This document shows positions 54,054 through 62,955 of a stretch of 64,000 nt of DNA, in pieces. The notes below the pieces were generated by a model that was not told the origin of the DNA, did no database searches, and worked only from the letters and a program-made list of their open reading frames with translations. Position 1 is the stretch's first letter; each line of letters starts with the position of its first letter. Position numbers and translations under genes: made by a program. Origin of the DNA: Saccharicrinis sp965230625 (lineage in GTDB: Bacteria > Bacteroidota > Bacteroidia > Bacteroidales > Marinilabiliaceae); NCBI GenBank assembly GCA_965230625.1, contig CBDDLL010000002.1, forward strand, positions 806,001 through 870,000. Reading direction: 5' to 3'.

Positions 54054-57035
54054 CTAAAAATCAACTAAAAACTCAACCAAGTTATCACTTTGGGTAAGAT
54101 TAAGTCTTTTTCTTAAGCGATAACGACTAGTTTCTACACCGCGAATTGTAAGATTAAGTAATTGAGCAATTTCTTTAGTGGAAAGATTCATACGTACATA
54201 AGCTGCTGTTTTTAAATCTTTATGGGTTAAATCGGGGTAATCTGTGCGTAAGCGATGAATAAAATTATCATTTATCTGATCGAAATACATTTGAAACTGC
54301 TGCCAATCCTCTTCCTTATTTAGCTCTTGTCCCAAGTTTGTGACTAACCTCTCAATTTGATCCTTTGATTCTCTGTGAACCATATTATTAACCACCTTCA
54401 AAAGGCTATTCCGAGTTGTATTGATAATTTCGTTTGTATAGGTAATCTTCATGATAATTGAAGCTAGCTCTTTTGTTTTGTTTTCAATCTCAACCTGATT
54501 CCTTTCGTTTTCTAAATTTAATTTTTCGTTTCGAAGGTTAATAACCTCCTGCTCTATTCTCAAGCGTTCATTCTCGTAAGTGTTTTGTTGCTGTTGTAAC
54601 TGTTTCCTTTGCTTTTGTTTTAACTGCTCCTTTACTGTCGAAATACGATATTTTATCAGATAAATAATTCCATAAATAAAAAGCAACAATACAATAAAAT
54701 AAATAACTAAAAACTGAACTCTTAAATAAATTGGCTTTTGTATTACAAAATGAACCTGCTGCTCTTCTGATTCTACCTGAGCTTGATTTCTTACAATGGC
54801 ATGTAATATATATTTACAATGTTTTAATTTAGCATATTCAATATAATTTCTATCTGTCCAATTGGTCCAACCTTCATCCAAACCTTCTAAAAAATAACGG
54901 TATTCTACCCTATCCTGATTTGAAAACACATTAGTACTGAAATAAAACTTAAGATTATTATATTTATGCTCAAAATCAAACATTTGTTGATTGGTTTGGT
55001 TCCCAATTGGAGCACCTTTAGAATTAACAAACATTCCACCAAACAAAGATTTGCCATTAATAGATTCTACTCCAGTCAACACTAGTTGCAAATTGAATTT
55101 AATTCCTTTGACGCGCGAATTATCAAAGAATGAGAATCCATCTTCAGTACTTATAACAAAATTATTGTTATCAAGTGGTAAGATGTGCTCCATATTATGT
55201 ATAAAGTTCCCTTTTAGCTCTTTAAATTGGAGTATCTCAGAAGAATATTTACCTTGGTAGTTTTTTCGTAAAATACCCAGACGATTTGAAGTAAAAAACC
55301 AAATGTCTTTATTACTTGCTTCATAAAACTTATCGATTTTTTTTCGTCCTAAAACAGATTTAAGTTCATCACATAGTTTAAATTTACCTGTTTCATTATC
55401 TAAGTGATATACTCCATCAATGGTAGATACAAATAATTTATTCTCGAACTTTGCAATTGAATTATCATAGTCGCTGGGTAAACCATGGCGTGCCCCATAA
55501 TAATCAATTCTTTTTATGGAATTATATTCAGAATTAAATACTACTCTATACACACCTTTTTGTCCATGAGAAACCCAAAGGTCTCCTTCTTTATCAAATT
55601 CAATTTCTTTACACGAATAATCAAATCCGCTTAGCTTTTTAATAAATCTATAGTGAGGAAAATTTTCACTCTTTCTCAATAATATAAGTCCGTCATATGT
55701 TCCTCCTATAATATAATTAGATTGAATAGGTGTTTCTAAAAAAGTCCAACCACCTGAAATGTCAGTAATTAAAGTAGCAGAATTATCTGCAATTTCATAA
55801 ATACCGCTATGTGCTCCACAAAGTAAATGACCATCAAACTCTTTAATAGACCATATCTGCCCATCTACGTTTTTAATTTTTTCAATTGAACTATGCAGAG
55901 GTTGATTAACAGTTAATGGCCAATTAATAGAATATAGCGACTGGTTAGTTCCTAAATACAACACTTTCTCCTTTAAATGAGAAACATAACCACTCCCAAT
56001 AACTCCATTGGGAAATAATTGCGATACAGGAGAATTTATACTAATGTAATCGATGCCATTATCTAACGCAGCCCATAAGTTGCCTCTGTTATCCACAAAG
56101 AGATTATGCACCGAATTATTCTGAAGTCCATTTTCTAAATTAATATTGTTAACAATTTCACCATTGTCATCAGATATATAAATGCCATTTTTAATGGTTC
56201 CGAAAGCATATAAATTATTATCAAGCTTTAAACTACAGTATATCTGTAAGTTTTTACTTGCAGTATTTACTTTTGTTTTCCATTCCGTGACTTTCTCCCC
56301 ATCATACTTAAATATTCCACTAAATGCTGTTGCAATAAGCAGGTTTTTATCATCAACTTTTAAAATAGATGTCACAGTTTTCTGCTTAAACATCTCTCCT
56401 CCCCCAACAGAAACTAATCCGTCTTTTGTTAATTCGAGTAAACCCTCGTTAGAATCAGCCATATATAGTTTATCATCTACTTTAAACGAAAAACTAAATG
56501 ATTTATCTGTTACTTGTCTTTTTAAATCCTTATTTAATACTATCACGCTTGATGAGGTAATAAAAAGCATTCCCCAAGGCATTTCTACAATATTCCAAAC
56601 AATACCAATATCACTTTTTTTTGATTTTAGTGTATCTGATAGTGAAACATAAATTGTATTTCCTTTTTTATCGGCCGTTAAATAACCAAACTGATTATAG
56701 GCACTTACATAAATTATTCCTTCCGAATTTTTATACACTTTTCGCACAATCGACCTGTTTGGCATAGGAATAATCTTCCATTCTGAACCATTAAACTCCA
56801 ATACACCACTGTTGGATGCAAAATACATTACTCCTCTGTTATCCTGCTCTATCGACCAGGTAGTTGCACTTCCAGGATAATCACTCTTATTATAACTTGT
56901 AACATATGGAATGCCTGTTATAGCTTTGACCTCTATGTTATGTATAATAACAAACAAAAAGATTAGCTTAACTATTAACTGAAATCGTTTCACTTTATTA
57001 TAATTATATCGTACATAAGTAAAAATACTAAACAA
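54054..57035 (-). CDS. Propeller / Y_Y_Y sensor with LuxR-type DNA-binding domain
   Basis: A 993-residue single-polypeptide transmembrane regulator. After a signal anchor (LIVKLIFLFVIIHNIEVKA), residues ~45-690 form two Reg_prop seven-bladed propellers (repeats like TTWSIEQDNRGVMYFASNSG). A Y_Y_Y domain follows (YFLEGLDEGWTNWTDRNYIE), then a membrane helix (VIYFIVLLLFIYGIIYLIKY), a coiled coil rich in Gln/Glu, and a LuxR-type helix-turn-helix (HKDLKTAAYVRMNLSTKEIA, then LLNLTIRGVETSRYRLRKRL). The N-terminal part resembles hybrid two-component sensors of glycan utilisation, but no kinase or receiver is present, so sensing is wired directly to DNA binding. The adjacent divergent GH26-like gene is a candidate target. 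Confidence 0.85.
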   Translation of the reverse strand: MFSIFTYVRYNYNKVKRFQLIVKLIFLFVIIHNIEVKAITGIPYVTSYNKSDYPGSATTWSIEQDNRGVMYFASNSGVLEFNGSEWKIIPMPNRSIVRKVYKNSEGIIYVSAYNQFGYLTADKKGNTIYVSLSDTLKSKKSDIGIVWNIVEMPWGMLFITSSSVIVLNKDLKRQVTDKSFSFSFKVDDKLYMADSNEGLLELTKDGLVSVGGGEMFKQKTVTSILKVDDKNLLIATAFSGIFKYDGEKVTEWKTKVNTASKNLQIYCSLKLDNNLYAFGTIKNGIYISDDNGEIVNNINLENGLQNNSVHNLFVDNRGNLWAALDNGIDYISINSPVSQLFPNGVIGSGYVSHLKEKVLYLGTNQSLYSINWPLTVNQPLHSSIEKIKNVDGQIWSIKEFDGHLLCGAHSGIYEIADNSATLITDISGGWTFLETPIQSNYIIGGTYDGLILLRKSENFPHYRFIKKLSGFDYSCKEIEFDKEGDLWVSHGQKGVYRVVFNSEYNSIKRIDYYGARHGLPSDYDNSIAKFENKLFVSTIDGVYHLDNETGKFKLCDELKSVLGRKKIDKFYEASNKDIWFFTSNRLGILRKNYQGKYSSEILQFKELKGNFIHNMEHILPLDNNNFVISTEDGFSFFDNSRVKGIKFNLQLVLTGVESINGKSLFGGMFVNSKGAPIGNQTNQQMFDFEHKYNNLKFYFSTNVFSNQDRVEYRYFLEGLDEGWTNWTDRNYIEYAKLKHCKYILHAIVRNQAQVESEEQQVHFVIQKPIYLRVQFLVIYFIVLLLFIYGIIYLIKYRISTVKEQLKQKQRKQLQQQQNTYENERLRIEQEVINLRNEKLNLENERNQVEIENKTKELASIIMKITYTNEIINTTRNSLLKVVNNMVHRESKDQIERLVTNLGQELNKEEDWQQFQMYFDQINDNFIHRLRTDYPDLTHKDLKTAAYVRMNLSTKEIAQLLNLTIRGVETSRYRLRKRLNLTQSDNLVEFLVDF

Positions 57036-57296
57036 TATAACTTAACGTATAAGAAAGCAAGATAATTTAGAGATAAGCAAATTGACATATTCCGTTAATC
57101 ACTGATTATCTAAACCTTAATAAAACGGCATTAAATTTTGACGTAATTAATTGAATTATTTGACGTAGTTGATTACATGCATTATTTAAATAATTTTCAT
57201 ACTCCTAAAGTACATTTACCTCCACAAAATTTACGAATTCATAACTATTTATTTATTAAATAAATCTCTACTAAATAATTTTTAAAACTATAAATT

Positions 57297-58406
57297 ATGG
57301 ATTTTAAATTAAGTATTTGTATTGTAATTGTAGTTGCATTACTAAGTAATTGTAACTCTCAAACCAGAAAAACTAATCTTAACGACTCAAAGCAGCGTAA
57401 ATTAGCAAAATTTGAGCCCGAAGATGGTAAATGCCTTTTCTTTATTGGTCAGGATATGCCTGCAATTGGCGGCATTGAGGGATATAACAATGGATATTGC
57501 GACCACTTTGATATTCCGGCTGGAATAACCGGATACACTAACTTTTCTCCTGGTTTAGAAGGATATGGGCATGTCAATAGAGGTAATGATGGCATCTTAT
57601 CAATGGATAATTGGGGTTCTGGTGATAGTTACCTCGACTACCAGGTAAAAGCACCTGGCTTCGAAAATTGTGCAGTGGCAATTGGTTTAAGCATGGTGGA
57701 TACTGAGCGTAAAGTTGCCGAGGGTGAACTGGATTCTCTAATTGTTGAATTAGGTACCTGGATAAAATCATTAGGTTGTCGTCCTGTTTTTTTGCGCATT
57801 GGTTATGAATTTGATGGACATGAATGGAATCACTACGACAGTATATATTATAAAAAAGCATGGCATCATATTGTTGACATGCTTCATAACATGAAGGTAA
57901 AAAATGTAGCAACGGTTTGGCAATCGAAAGGTGTTGGAACATCAATGAAAGAAATGGATGCTTGGTATCCTGGTGACGATTATGTAGACTGGTGTGGATA
58001 CACTTATTTTGCTCATCCTGACGATGAAATGCTAAAATTTGCCAGAAAGCATGATAAGCCTGTGTTTATTGCCGAGCTTACTCCTGTTTTTCAAGAAGGT
58101 AACACCGAAATATATTATGATGCAGATATAAAGAAACCAGATATAGCTAAAAAAATTTGGGATGAATGGTACACTACTTTCTTTAAAACCATAGAAGAAA
58201 ATGAAGATGTAATTAAAGCATTCTCATACATAAACACTGACTGGCCTTCGGAAGCTATGTGGGTGGATAACATCACGTTTAACCAGGTGGATGCCCGAAT
58301 ACAAATGAGTGATTACGTGGGTGAACGTTGGGTTAATGAGGTATCGAAAGATCGCTACCTAAAACCTACTCCAAAACTTTTCGACAAACTTTGGAACAAC
58401 AGATAA
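57297..58406 (+). CDS. GH26-like glycoside hydrolase lipoprotein
   Basis: A 369-residue exported enzyme. The N-terminus MDFKLSICIVIVVALLSNC looks like a lipoprotein signal, though Asn before the Cys is atypical. The TIM-barrel domain has GFENCAVAIGLSMVD, the putative acid/base Glu171 in RIGYEFDGHEWN and the putative nucleophile Glu260 in PVFIAELTPVF, the spacing seen in GH26 mannanases and relatives. WGSGDSYLDYQVK, TVWQSKGVGT and DWCGYTYFAH line the cleft. Divergent from the propeller regulator, which may control it. Substrate is probably a mannan- or glucan-like polysaccharide; family assignment is by motif only. Confidence 0.72.
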   Translation: MDFKLSICIVIVVALLSNCNSQTRKTNLNDSKQRKLAKFEPEDGKCLFFIGQDMPAIGGIEGYNNGYCDHFDIPAGITGYTNFSPGLEGYGHVNRGNDGILSMDNWGSGDSYLDYQVKAPGFENCAVAIGLSMVDTERKVAEGELDSLIVELGTWIKSLGCRPVFLRIGYEFDGHEWNHYDSIYYKKAWHHIVDMLHNMKVKNVATVWQSKGVGTSMKEMDAWYPGDDYVDWCGYTYFAHPDDEMLKFARKHDKPVFIAELTPVFQEGNTEIYYDADIKKPDIAKKIWDEWYTTFFKTIEENEDVIKAFSYINTDWPSEAMWVDNITFNQVDARIQMSDYVGERWVNEVSKDRYLKPTPKLFDKLWNNR

Positions 58407-58411
58407 TAATT

Positions 58412-58506
58412 AAGGCTGCCTATTTTATGTTTATAAAATTCATTAAGGTCGTTAAAAATATACATAGTAGTAACGATTGTTTTTTTCGTTGCACACAGGC
58501 AGCCTT
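58412..58506 (+). terminator. Long-loop GGCTGCC hairpin after the GH26-like gene
   Basis: AAGGCTGCCT pairs perfectly with AGGCAGCCTT followed by ATTT, across a 75-base loop containing a further short stem. It separates the GH26-like gene from the acyltransferase gene and is related to the hairpins at 2941-2964 and 6004-6025. Confidence 0.55.
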
Positions 58507-58606
58507 ATTTAACACACTCATTAATCTATACAAAACAAACCTCAAAAGACAAAAGAGTCAAAAAAACCAATGCTCTAAAACTGTAATAAAATATAATAAT
58601 TCTCAA

Positions 58607-59812
58607 ATGAAAGGAAAAAGATATCATTCGTTGGATGCATGTAGGTCGGTTATGTTATTACTTGGACTAGTATTACACTCATCTTTAACATATGCTGTAT
58701 TTACTGTAGAGCTTTCTTCGTTACCCGTTAATAATCCCCATCATTTTGGATGGCACTTTGTAGATGGTGCGTCTCATCCATTTATAGACCTGTTTTACAT
58801 GTTTATTCATACATTCAGAATGCCTGTATTCTTTGTGTTGGCAGGTTTCTTTTCTGCAATGATGATACAAAAATATGGACACAACGTATATATTAACAAA
58901 CGATTAAAAAGAATTGGCATCCCTTTTTTACTGGTGTGGAGCTTAATAATGCCTATTGAAAGGTGGACTGGATTTTTTGCCAACAAAATAGCAGGAGGTC
59001 GCGAACAGTATATTACTGATCATGCTTGGAGGGGATATATTAATGAAATATGGAACATCACCGGAGCTTTCTGGTTTTTATATTACTTAGTAATTATCTC
59101 ACTAGGCACATACTTATTGGTTTTATTATTAAAACATTTTAAAACAATTAATTATAAAAAAGCTTTATACTTGGATATACCCGAAATAGTAATACTTGTG
59201 ATAACTATTGTTCTGAGTACTTTTCTGCTTTCATTTTCTCCAGTCCCATTTTTACCTGACGATCAGGATTTTATTCCTGATATATACTTATTATTTACTT
59301 ACTGCCTTTTTTATGTACTTGGTTATTACTGGTACAGTAATCAGAAAAAGCTATTTAATTATGCTAAAACTTTCTGGATATATCTCATAATAGGTATTGT
59401 CACTTTCTTTTTTTATATGAAATACCTTAATATTTTTTTTGAAACAGGTACTTTCTTTCTCATAACAAACATACTTCATTGCATCACCATGTGTACTATT
59501 AGTTTTGGTATGCTTGGACTCTTTATACGGTTTACATCAAATGCCAGTAATGCCTGGCGGTATATATCCGATTCATCATACTTTGTATATATTATACACG
59601 TCCCTGTTTTTATATCTATTCAGGCTTTCATCTCCTTCTTTAGTTGGGGTGCTATTCCTAAACTTATGGTTTGCATTTTATTAACTACATTGGTTTGTTT
59701 AGGATTATATCACCTTTTAGCTCGACATACCTGGGTAGGAGTTTTGCTTAATGGTAAAAAATACTGTTGGAAAACCGGAAGGATTAACTACCCTATCCCA
59801 AAGCAAGTATAA
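58607..59812 (+). CDS. Integral membrane acyltransferase (acyltransferase 3 family)
   Basis: About 401 residues from the ATG at 58607. The frame opens at 58391, but that part overlaps the GH26-like gene end and a hairpin, and MKGKRYHSLDACRSVMLLLG is the standard start of the family. There are about ten membrane helices. Family features are DACRSVMLLLGLVLHSS, PVFFVLAGFFSAMMIQKYG, KRLKRIGIPFLLVWSLIMP and a final SSYFVYIIHVPVFISIQ. These enzymes add acyl or succinyl groups to periplasmic glucans or surface glycans (OpgC/OafA-like). Next to a glycoside hydrolase gene. Substrate unknown. Confidence 0.88.
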   Translation: MKGKRYHSLDACRSVMLLLGLVLHSSLTYAVFTVELSSLPVNNPHHFGWHFVDGASHPFIDLFYMFIHTFRMPVFFVLAGFFSAMMIQKYGHNVYINKRLKRIGIPFLLVWSLIMPIERWTGFFANKIAGGREQYITDHAWRGYINEIWNITGAFWFLYYLVIISLGTYLLVLLLKHFKTINYKKALYLDIPEIVILVITIVLSTFLLSFSPVPFLPDDQDFIPDIYLLFTYCLFYVLGYYWYSNQKKLFNYAKTFWIYLIIGIVTFFFYMKYLNIFFETGTFFLITNILHCITMCTISFGMLGLFIRFTSNASNAWRYISDSSYFVYIIHVPVFISIQAFISFFSWGAIPKLMVCILLTTLVCLGLYHLLARHTWVGVLLNGKKYCWKTGRINYPIPKQV

Positions 59813-59925
59813 TATACTCCCAATCAAGTATATTTAAGAAATTATAGTTATTTCAAGCTCAATCGAACTGCTGTGTTCGTATTTCACAAACACTCAGTAC
59901 TCTAGGTTATATCTTTGCCATTTTT

Positions 59926-59965
59926 TTAACTTTCGACTTGAGTACTTTATGAACTCTTTACTAGT
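59926..59965 (+). repeat. 40-bp dispersed repeat, copy 3
   Basis: Same unit as 1571-1610 and 11438-11477 (starts TTAACTTTCGACTT, ends TACTAGT). It lies at the boundary of the cassette region, 190 bases before the first cassette end. Confidence 0.75.
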
Positions 59966-60034
59966 CCATCTAAAAAAAATGCAAATTACTTTTGTTGATA
60001 TTATCGAATACATATAAATTGTGCTCAATTAATG

Positions 60035-60124
60035 AATAAAACATATTATAAATTTCAAACATTAACTATATCGTTAGTTATTATTTGAAATATATACACT
60101 AACGAAGTGTAATAGTTGGGCGCT
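60035..60124 (+). other. Left boundary of the cassette array (candidate recombination site)
   Basis: An AT-rich palindrome (ATTTCAAACATTAACTA with TTAGTTATTATTTGAAAT, 60050-60093) is followed by GTTGGGCGCT at 60115-60124. GTTGGGC fits the integron R' consensus GTTRRRY, with the predicted crossover after the first G. The matching left half-site cannot be identified clearly, so the left limit is approximate. The ten bases GTTGGGCGCT are exactly complementary to the end of the following cassette at 61416-61425. Confidence 0.5.
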
Positions 60125-60150
60125 ATACAAGACGAAGAAATCAAGCATAT

Positions 60151-61407
60151 ATGAGTGAATCAGAAAATGACGATTTAAAGGACTTTGAATATTTTAAACT
60201 ACGTAAGTTAGATAAGCTTTATGTGAGTAAAGTTTTTCCATATAAATCTTTCGGTGGAAATATTCCCAAAGATGCCAGGTACATAAAAAAAGTCTTTGAA
60301 AAAGAAGAAGAAACTGAATTTGTCAAGGTCAAAGGAGAAATCGTTTTAAGAAGTTCTCCGTCAGGTAGAGACCAAGTAAGTGTAATGCTTGTCGAGGATG
60401 AAAAGAGTAAACAAATGAGTTTTATTCTTCAGAAATTTAGAGAAAATCCTAAAAGTGGATTAAAACCAATTACAGAAACGAATTTCACTTTCCGAAATAC
60501 TGAATTTAAAGCACTACTTAAGTTTTTAAGTGACTTGAAATTTATTGATTTTGATGACAAATCAAGGTTTACGGTTGACGATAAAGAGAACTTCGATAAA
60601 AAAATCGAACTTTGGTTAAGGCCTCCAAATGAATCACAAGAGATTAGTGCTGGATACGATATCCAATTGATGAATGCCTTATCAAAATTAAAAGGAGACG
60701 GTAGAGAAGTTTTATTAAAATCAATACGAAATAAAGTCCTGACAAAAGAAGATTTAGATATTCTATCAGGGCGAAAAGAAGGTTTAGATACATTTAGTAA
60801 AGAATTAATTAAAGTAAAACAAGATTGGGATGAACCTCAATGGCAAAAGTTTTTTGCTAAAAACTCATGGATTTTTGGATATGGATTAGATTATAAATTC
60901 TTAAATATCGTTCAAAAAGAAGCAAATGTATCTAGCCCAGATGTTGATGGAACAAATTCTGTAATAAGTGATTTTTTATTAAGCAATAAGCGCTTTACAG
61001 TATTGGTTGAATTAAAAAGACCAGACACGAGTTTATTTGAAAGTTCAAAAAATCGTTCTAATAGCTGGAAACTTTCAAAAGAGTTAACTAATGCAGTTTC
61101 TCAAATATTGACACAAAAAGCTGAATGGGAGGTTAAGGCGCAAACAGAACAATATGATTCAAATGGAAAAGTTATTAGCGAAAAGACTTATGACCCTAAA
61201 ACCATATTGATTATTGGAAATACTTCACAATTCAATGGAACTGATAGAGAATCAAAGATAAAAGCTAAGACTTTTGAGCTTTATCGTCGAAATTCTAGAA
61301 ATATAGAAATAATAACTTTTGACGAACTCTTAGATAAAGCTAGTTTTATAGTGAGTAATGAACAAAAAATAGAAAAAACTGAAATAGAAGATGATTTGCC
61401 ATTTTAA
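60151..61407 (+). CDS. sduA: Shedu-family anti-phage nuclease (DUF4263)
   Basis: A 418-residue protein. The C-terminal ~200 residues match the Shedu/DUF4263 nuclease: DEPQWQKFFAKNSWIFGYG (227-245), a PD-(D/E)xK core with Asp274 in ISDFLL, Glu288 and Lys290 in VELKRP, and Gln318 in NAVSQIL. The N-terminal ~215 residues are a variable, probably sensory, region (no named domain). Shedu proteins are single-gene defence systems that form oligomeric nucleases acting during phage infection. The gene stands alone, starting 27 bases after one cassette boundary and ending 8 bases before the next, so it is cassette cargo. Function by homology; activity not shown. Confidence 0.8.
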   Translation: MSESENDDLKDFEYFKLRKLDKLYVSKVFPYKSFGGNIPKDARYIKKVFEKEEETEFVKVKGEIVLRSSPSGRDQVSVMLVEDEKSKQMSFILQKFRENPKSGLKPITETNFTFRNTEFKALLKFLSDLKFIDFDDKSRFTVDDKENFDKKIELWLRPPNESQEISAGYDIQLMNALSKLKGDGREVLLKSIRNKVLTKEDLDILSGRKEGLDTFSKELIKVKQDWDEPQWQKFFAKNSWIFGYGLDYKFLNIVQKEANVSSPDVDGTNSVISDFLLSNKRFTVLVELKRPDTSLFESSKNRSNSWKLSKELTNAVSQILTQKAEWEVKAQTEQYDSNGKVISEKTYDPKTILIIGNTSQFNGTDRESKIKAKTFELYRRNSRNIEIITFDELLDKASFIVSNEQKIEKTEIEDDLPF

Positions 61408-61415
61408 TAAAGTAC

Positions 61416-61551
61416 AGCGCCCAACAATAAATATACGTAATGCGGGGCGATTTGGTAAATTTGAACATTAGAGCGTTTAATAAACAGTGTAGCGGTTTGA
61501 CAGTGAAGTGCCTTGAAATCCCGCACTACGCATATTCGAGCCGTTGGCGTT
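61416..61551 (+). other. attC-like recombination site between cassettes 1 and 2
   Basis: R''-like AGCGCCCAAC (61416-61425), then a 16-bp imperfect stem ATATACGTAATGCGGG (61431-61446) with CCCGCACTACGCATAT (61520-61535), an unstructured centre, then R'-like GTTGGCGTT (61543-61551). The total of ~136 bp lies in the usual attC size range (57-141 bp). The two ends are not perfectly complementary to each other but are exactly complementary to the outer ends of their own cassettes. Confidence 0.7.
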
Positions 61552-61575
61552 CATTAAAATTAACATACCGCATAT

Positions 61576-62952
61576 ATGAATACTAATCAAATAAGTGATT
61601 TAGAAACTCGAATAAAAAATATAGAACAACTTGAAATAGAGACTTTAGTTGCAACTATATTTAAAGACCAAGATATAGAGAGTATTAAGATTGGTCAATT
61701 TTCCGTTCCTGAATATGTATCGACAGTCAAAAGACTACTTAAGCAATTTAAATCTGAATTTGAGGAGAATGGTCACTTCTTACCATTTCAATATAATTAT
61801 CAAAATGAATTTGGTTCTGGAAACCTTCAGAGTGATTGGCAAAACTTAGCTTCACAAATAGGTGCAAAACAACAGGCAAACCTTAATAGTTCCGTTGGCT
61901 TTATAAATAGATTAGTATACTATCAAATAGCAAATGGATTTTGGGATAAATCAACCCGAAAAATACATAAGCCTAATGAAATAAAGATTGTTGAGTTAAA
62001 AGACCAATTAGATTTTATAGGGAAGCAATTAAAAGAATATGGAGGTAATTACAAAAATTTGATTGATGAATTAGCTATTAAAAAAGAAGAAATGCAGAAC
62101 TTGGTTAAACAGAAAAATCAAGAATTACAGCAGATAGCAAATAATTTACAGACAGCTAATTCCAACACTAATCAAATAGCCCAACTTTTAAATAATAGCA
62201 CATCTACAAATGAAAAGATAAATGGAGTCTTAAATCAACAGAACCAAAATTTAGAAACTCAAAAGAAAAAAGGAGAAACTCAAGACACTTATTTTAAAAA
62301 GCAATCTGAGACTTTTAATACTCTGGAGACTTCTTTAAATGAAAAGATAAAGGAAGTTGAAAATCAAATAGCAGATTTTACAAAACAGTTAGAGTTTGTG
62401 GAAGGGAAACGCGAATTCTTTGAAGAAAGAAATAATTATCTTGATGAATTAATAGGTAGAGAAGTTGGTGCATCTTTATTTGAGACATTTAAACAAAGAA
62501 AAGGAGAACTTGAAAGACCAGTTAATAAATGGCTTTGGATAGTTATTGCTATGGCAATCTTAACCTTTGGTGCGATATTAATAATATTTACCAATGCATT
62601 TGGATTTTTAGGAGATGTTCCGTCTGAAATTTCGACAATCCGATTGATAACGAACTCGATTAAAACATTACCGTTTTTCTTTTTATTGTTTTATGCAGTT
62701 GCTCAATACAATAAAGAAAGAAACTTTCAAGAGGAGTATGCTTTTAAATCTGCTGTGGCCCTGACAATTAAAGCATATTCAGATATTATTAAAAAGGATG
62801 AACTTAAAGATGAATTGATTGTGACTTCTGTTTCAGGAATTTTTAAATCTCCAACAATATATAAGACTAAAAAGACGAAGGAGGATAATACGATTATGAG
62901 TACAGCTAAAGATTTATTAAATACAGCTTTAGAAGTAATGAAGAAAAAATAA
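61576..62952 (+). CDS. Coiled-coil two-helix membrane protein (cassette cargo)
   Basis: A 458-residue protein of no recognised family. Residues ~1-130 are soluble and mixed; ~135-290 are a long coiled coil rich in Gln, Asn, Glu and Lys; two membrane helices follow (WLWIVIAMAILTFGAILIIF, 319-338, and TLPFFFLLFYAVA, 364-376); then a ~80-residue cytoplasmic tail (NFQEEYAFKSAVALTIKAYS onward). The layout is like membrane-anchored effectors in which a soluble sensor controls a membrane segment, but no toxin domain is seen. It starts 25 bases after one cassette boundary and ends 3 bases before the next, so it is a separate cassette. Function unknown. Confidence 0.75.
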   Translation: MNTNQISDLETRIKNIEQLEIETLVATIFKDQDIESIKIGQFSVPEYVSTVKRLLKQFKSEFEENGHFLPFQYNYQNEFGSGNLQSDWQNLASQIGAKQQANLNSSVGFINRLVYYQIANGFWDKSTRKIHKPNEIKIVELKDQLDFIGKQLKEYGGNYKNLIDELAIKKEEMQNLVKQKNQELQQIANNLQTANSNTNQIAQLLNNSTSTNEKINGVLNQQNQNLETQKKKGETQDTYFKKQSETFNTLETSLNEKIKEVENQIADFTKQLEFVEGKREFFEERNNYLDELIGREVGASLFETFKQRKGELERPVNKWLWIVIAMAILTFGAILIIFTNAFGFLGDVPSEISTIRLITNSIKTLPFFFLLFYAVAQYNKERNFQEEYAFKSAVALTIKAYSDIIKKDELKDELIVTSVSGIFKSPTIYKTKKTKEDNTIMSTAKDLLNTALEVMKKK

Positions 62953-62955
62953 CGA

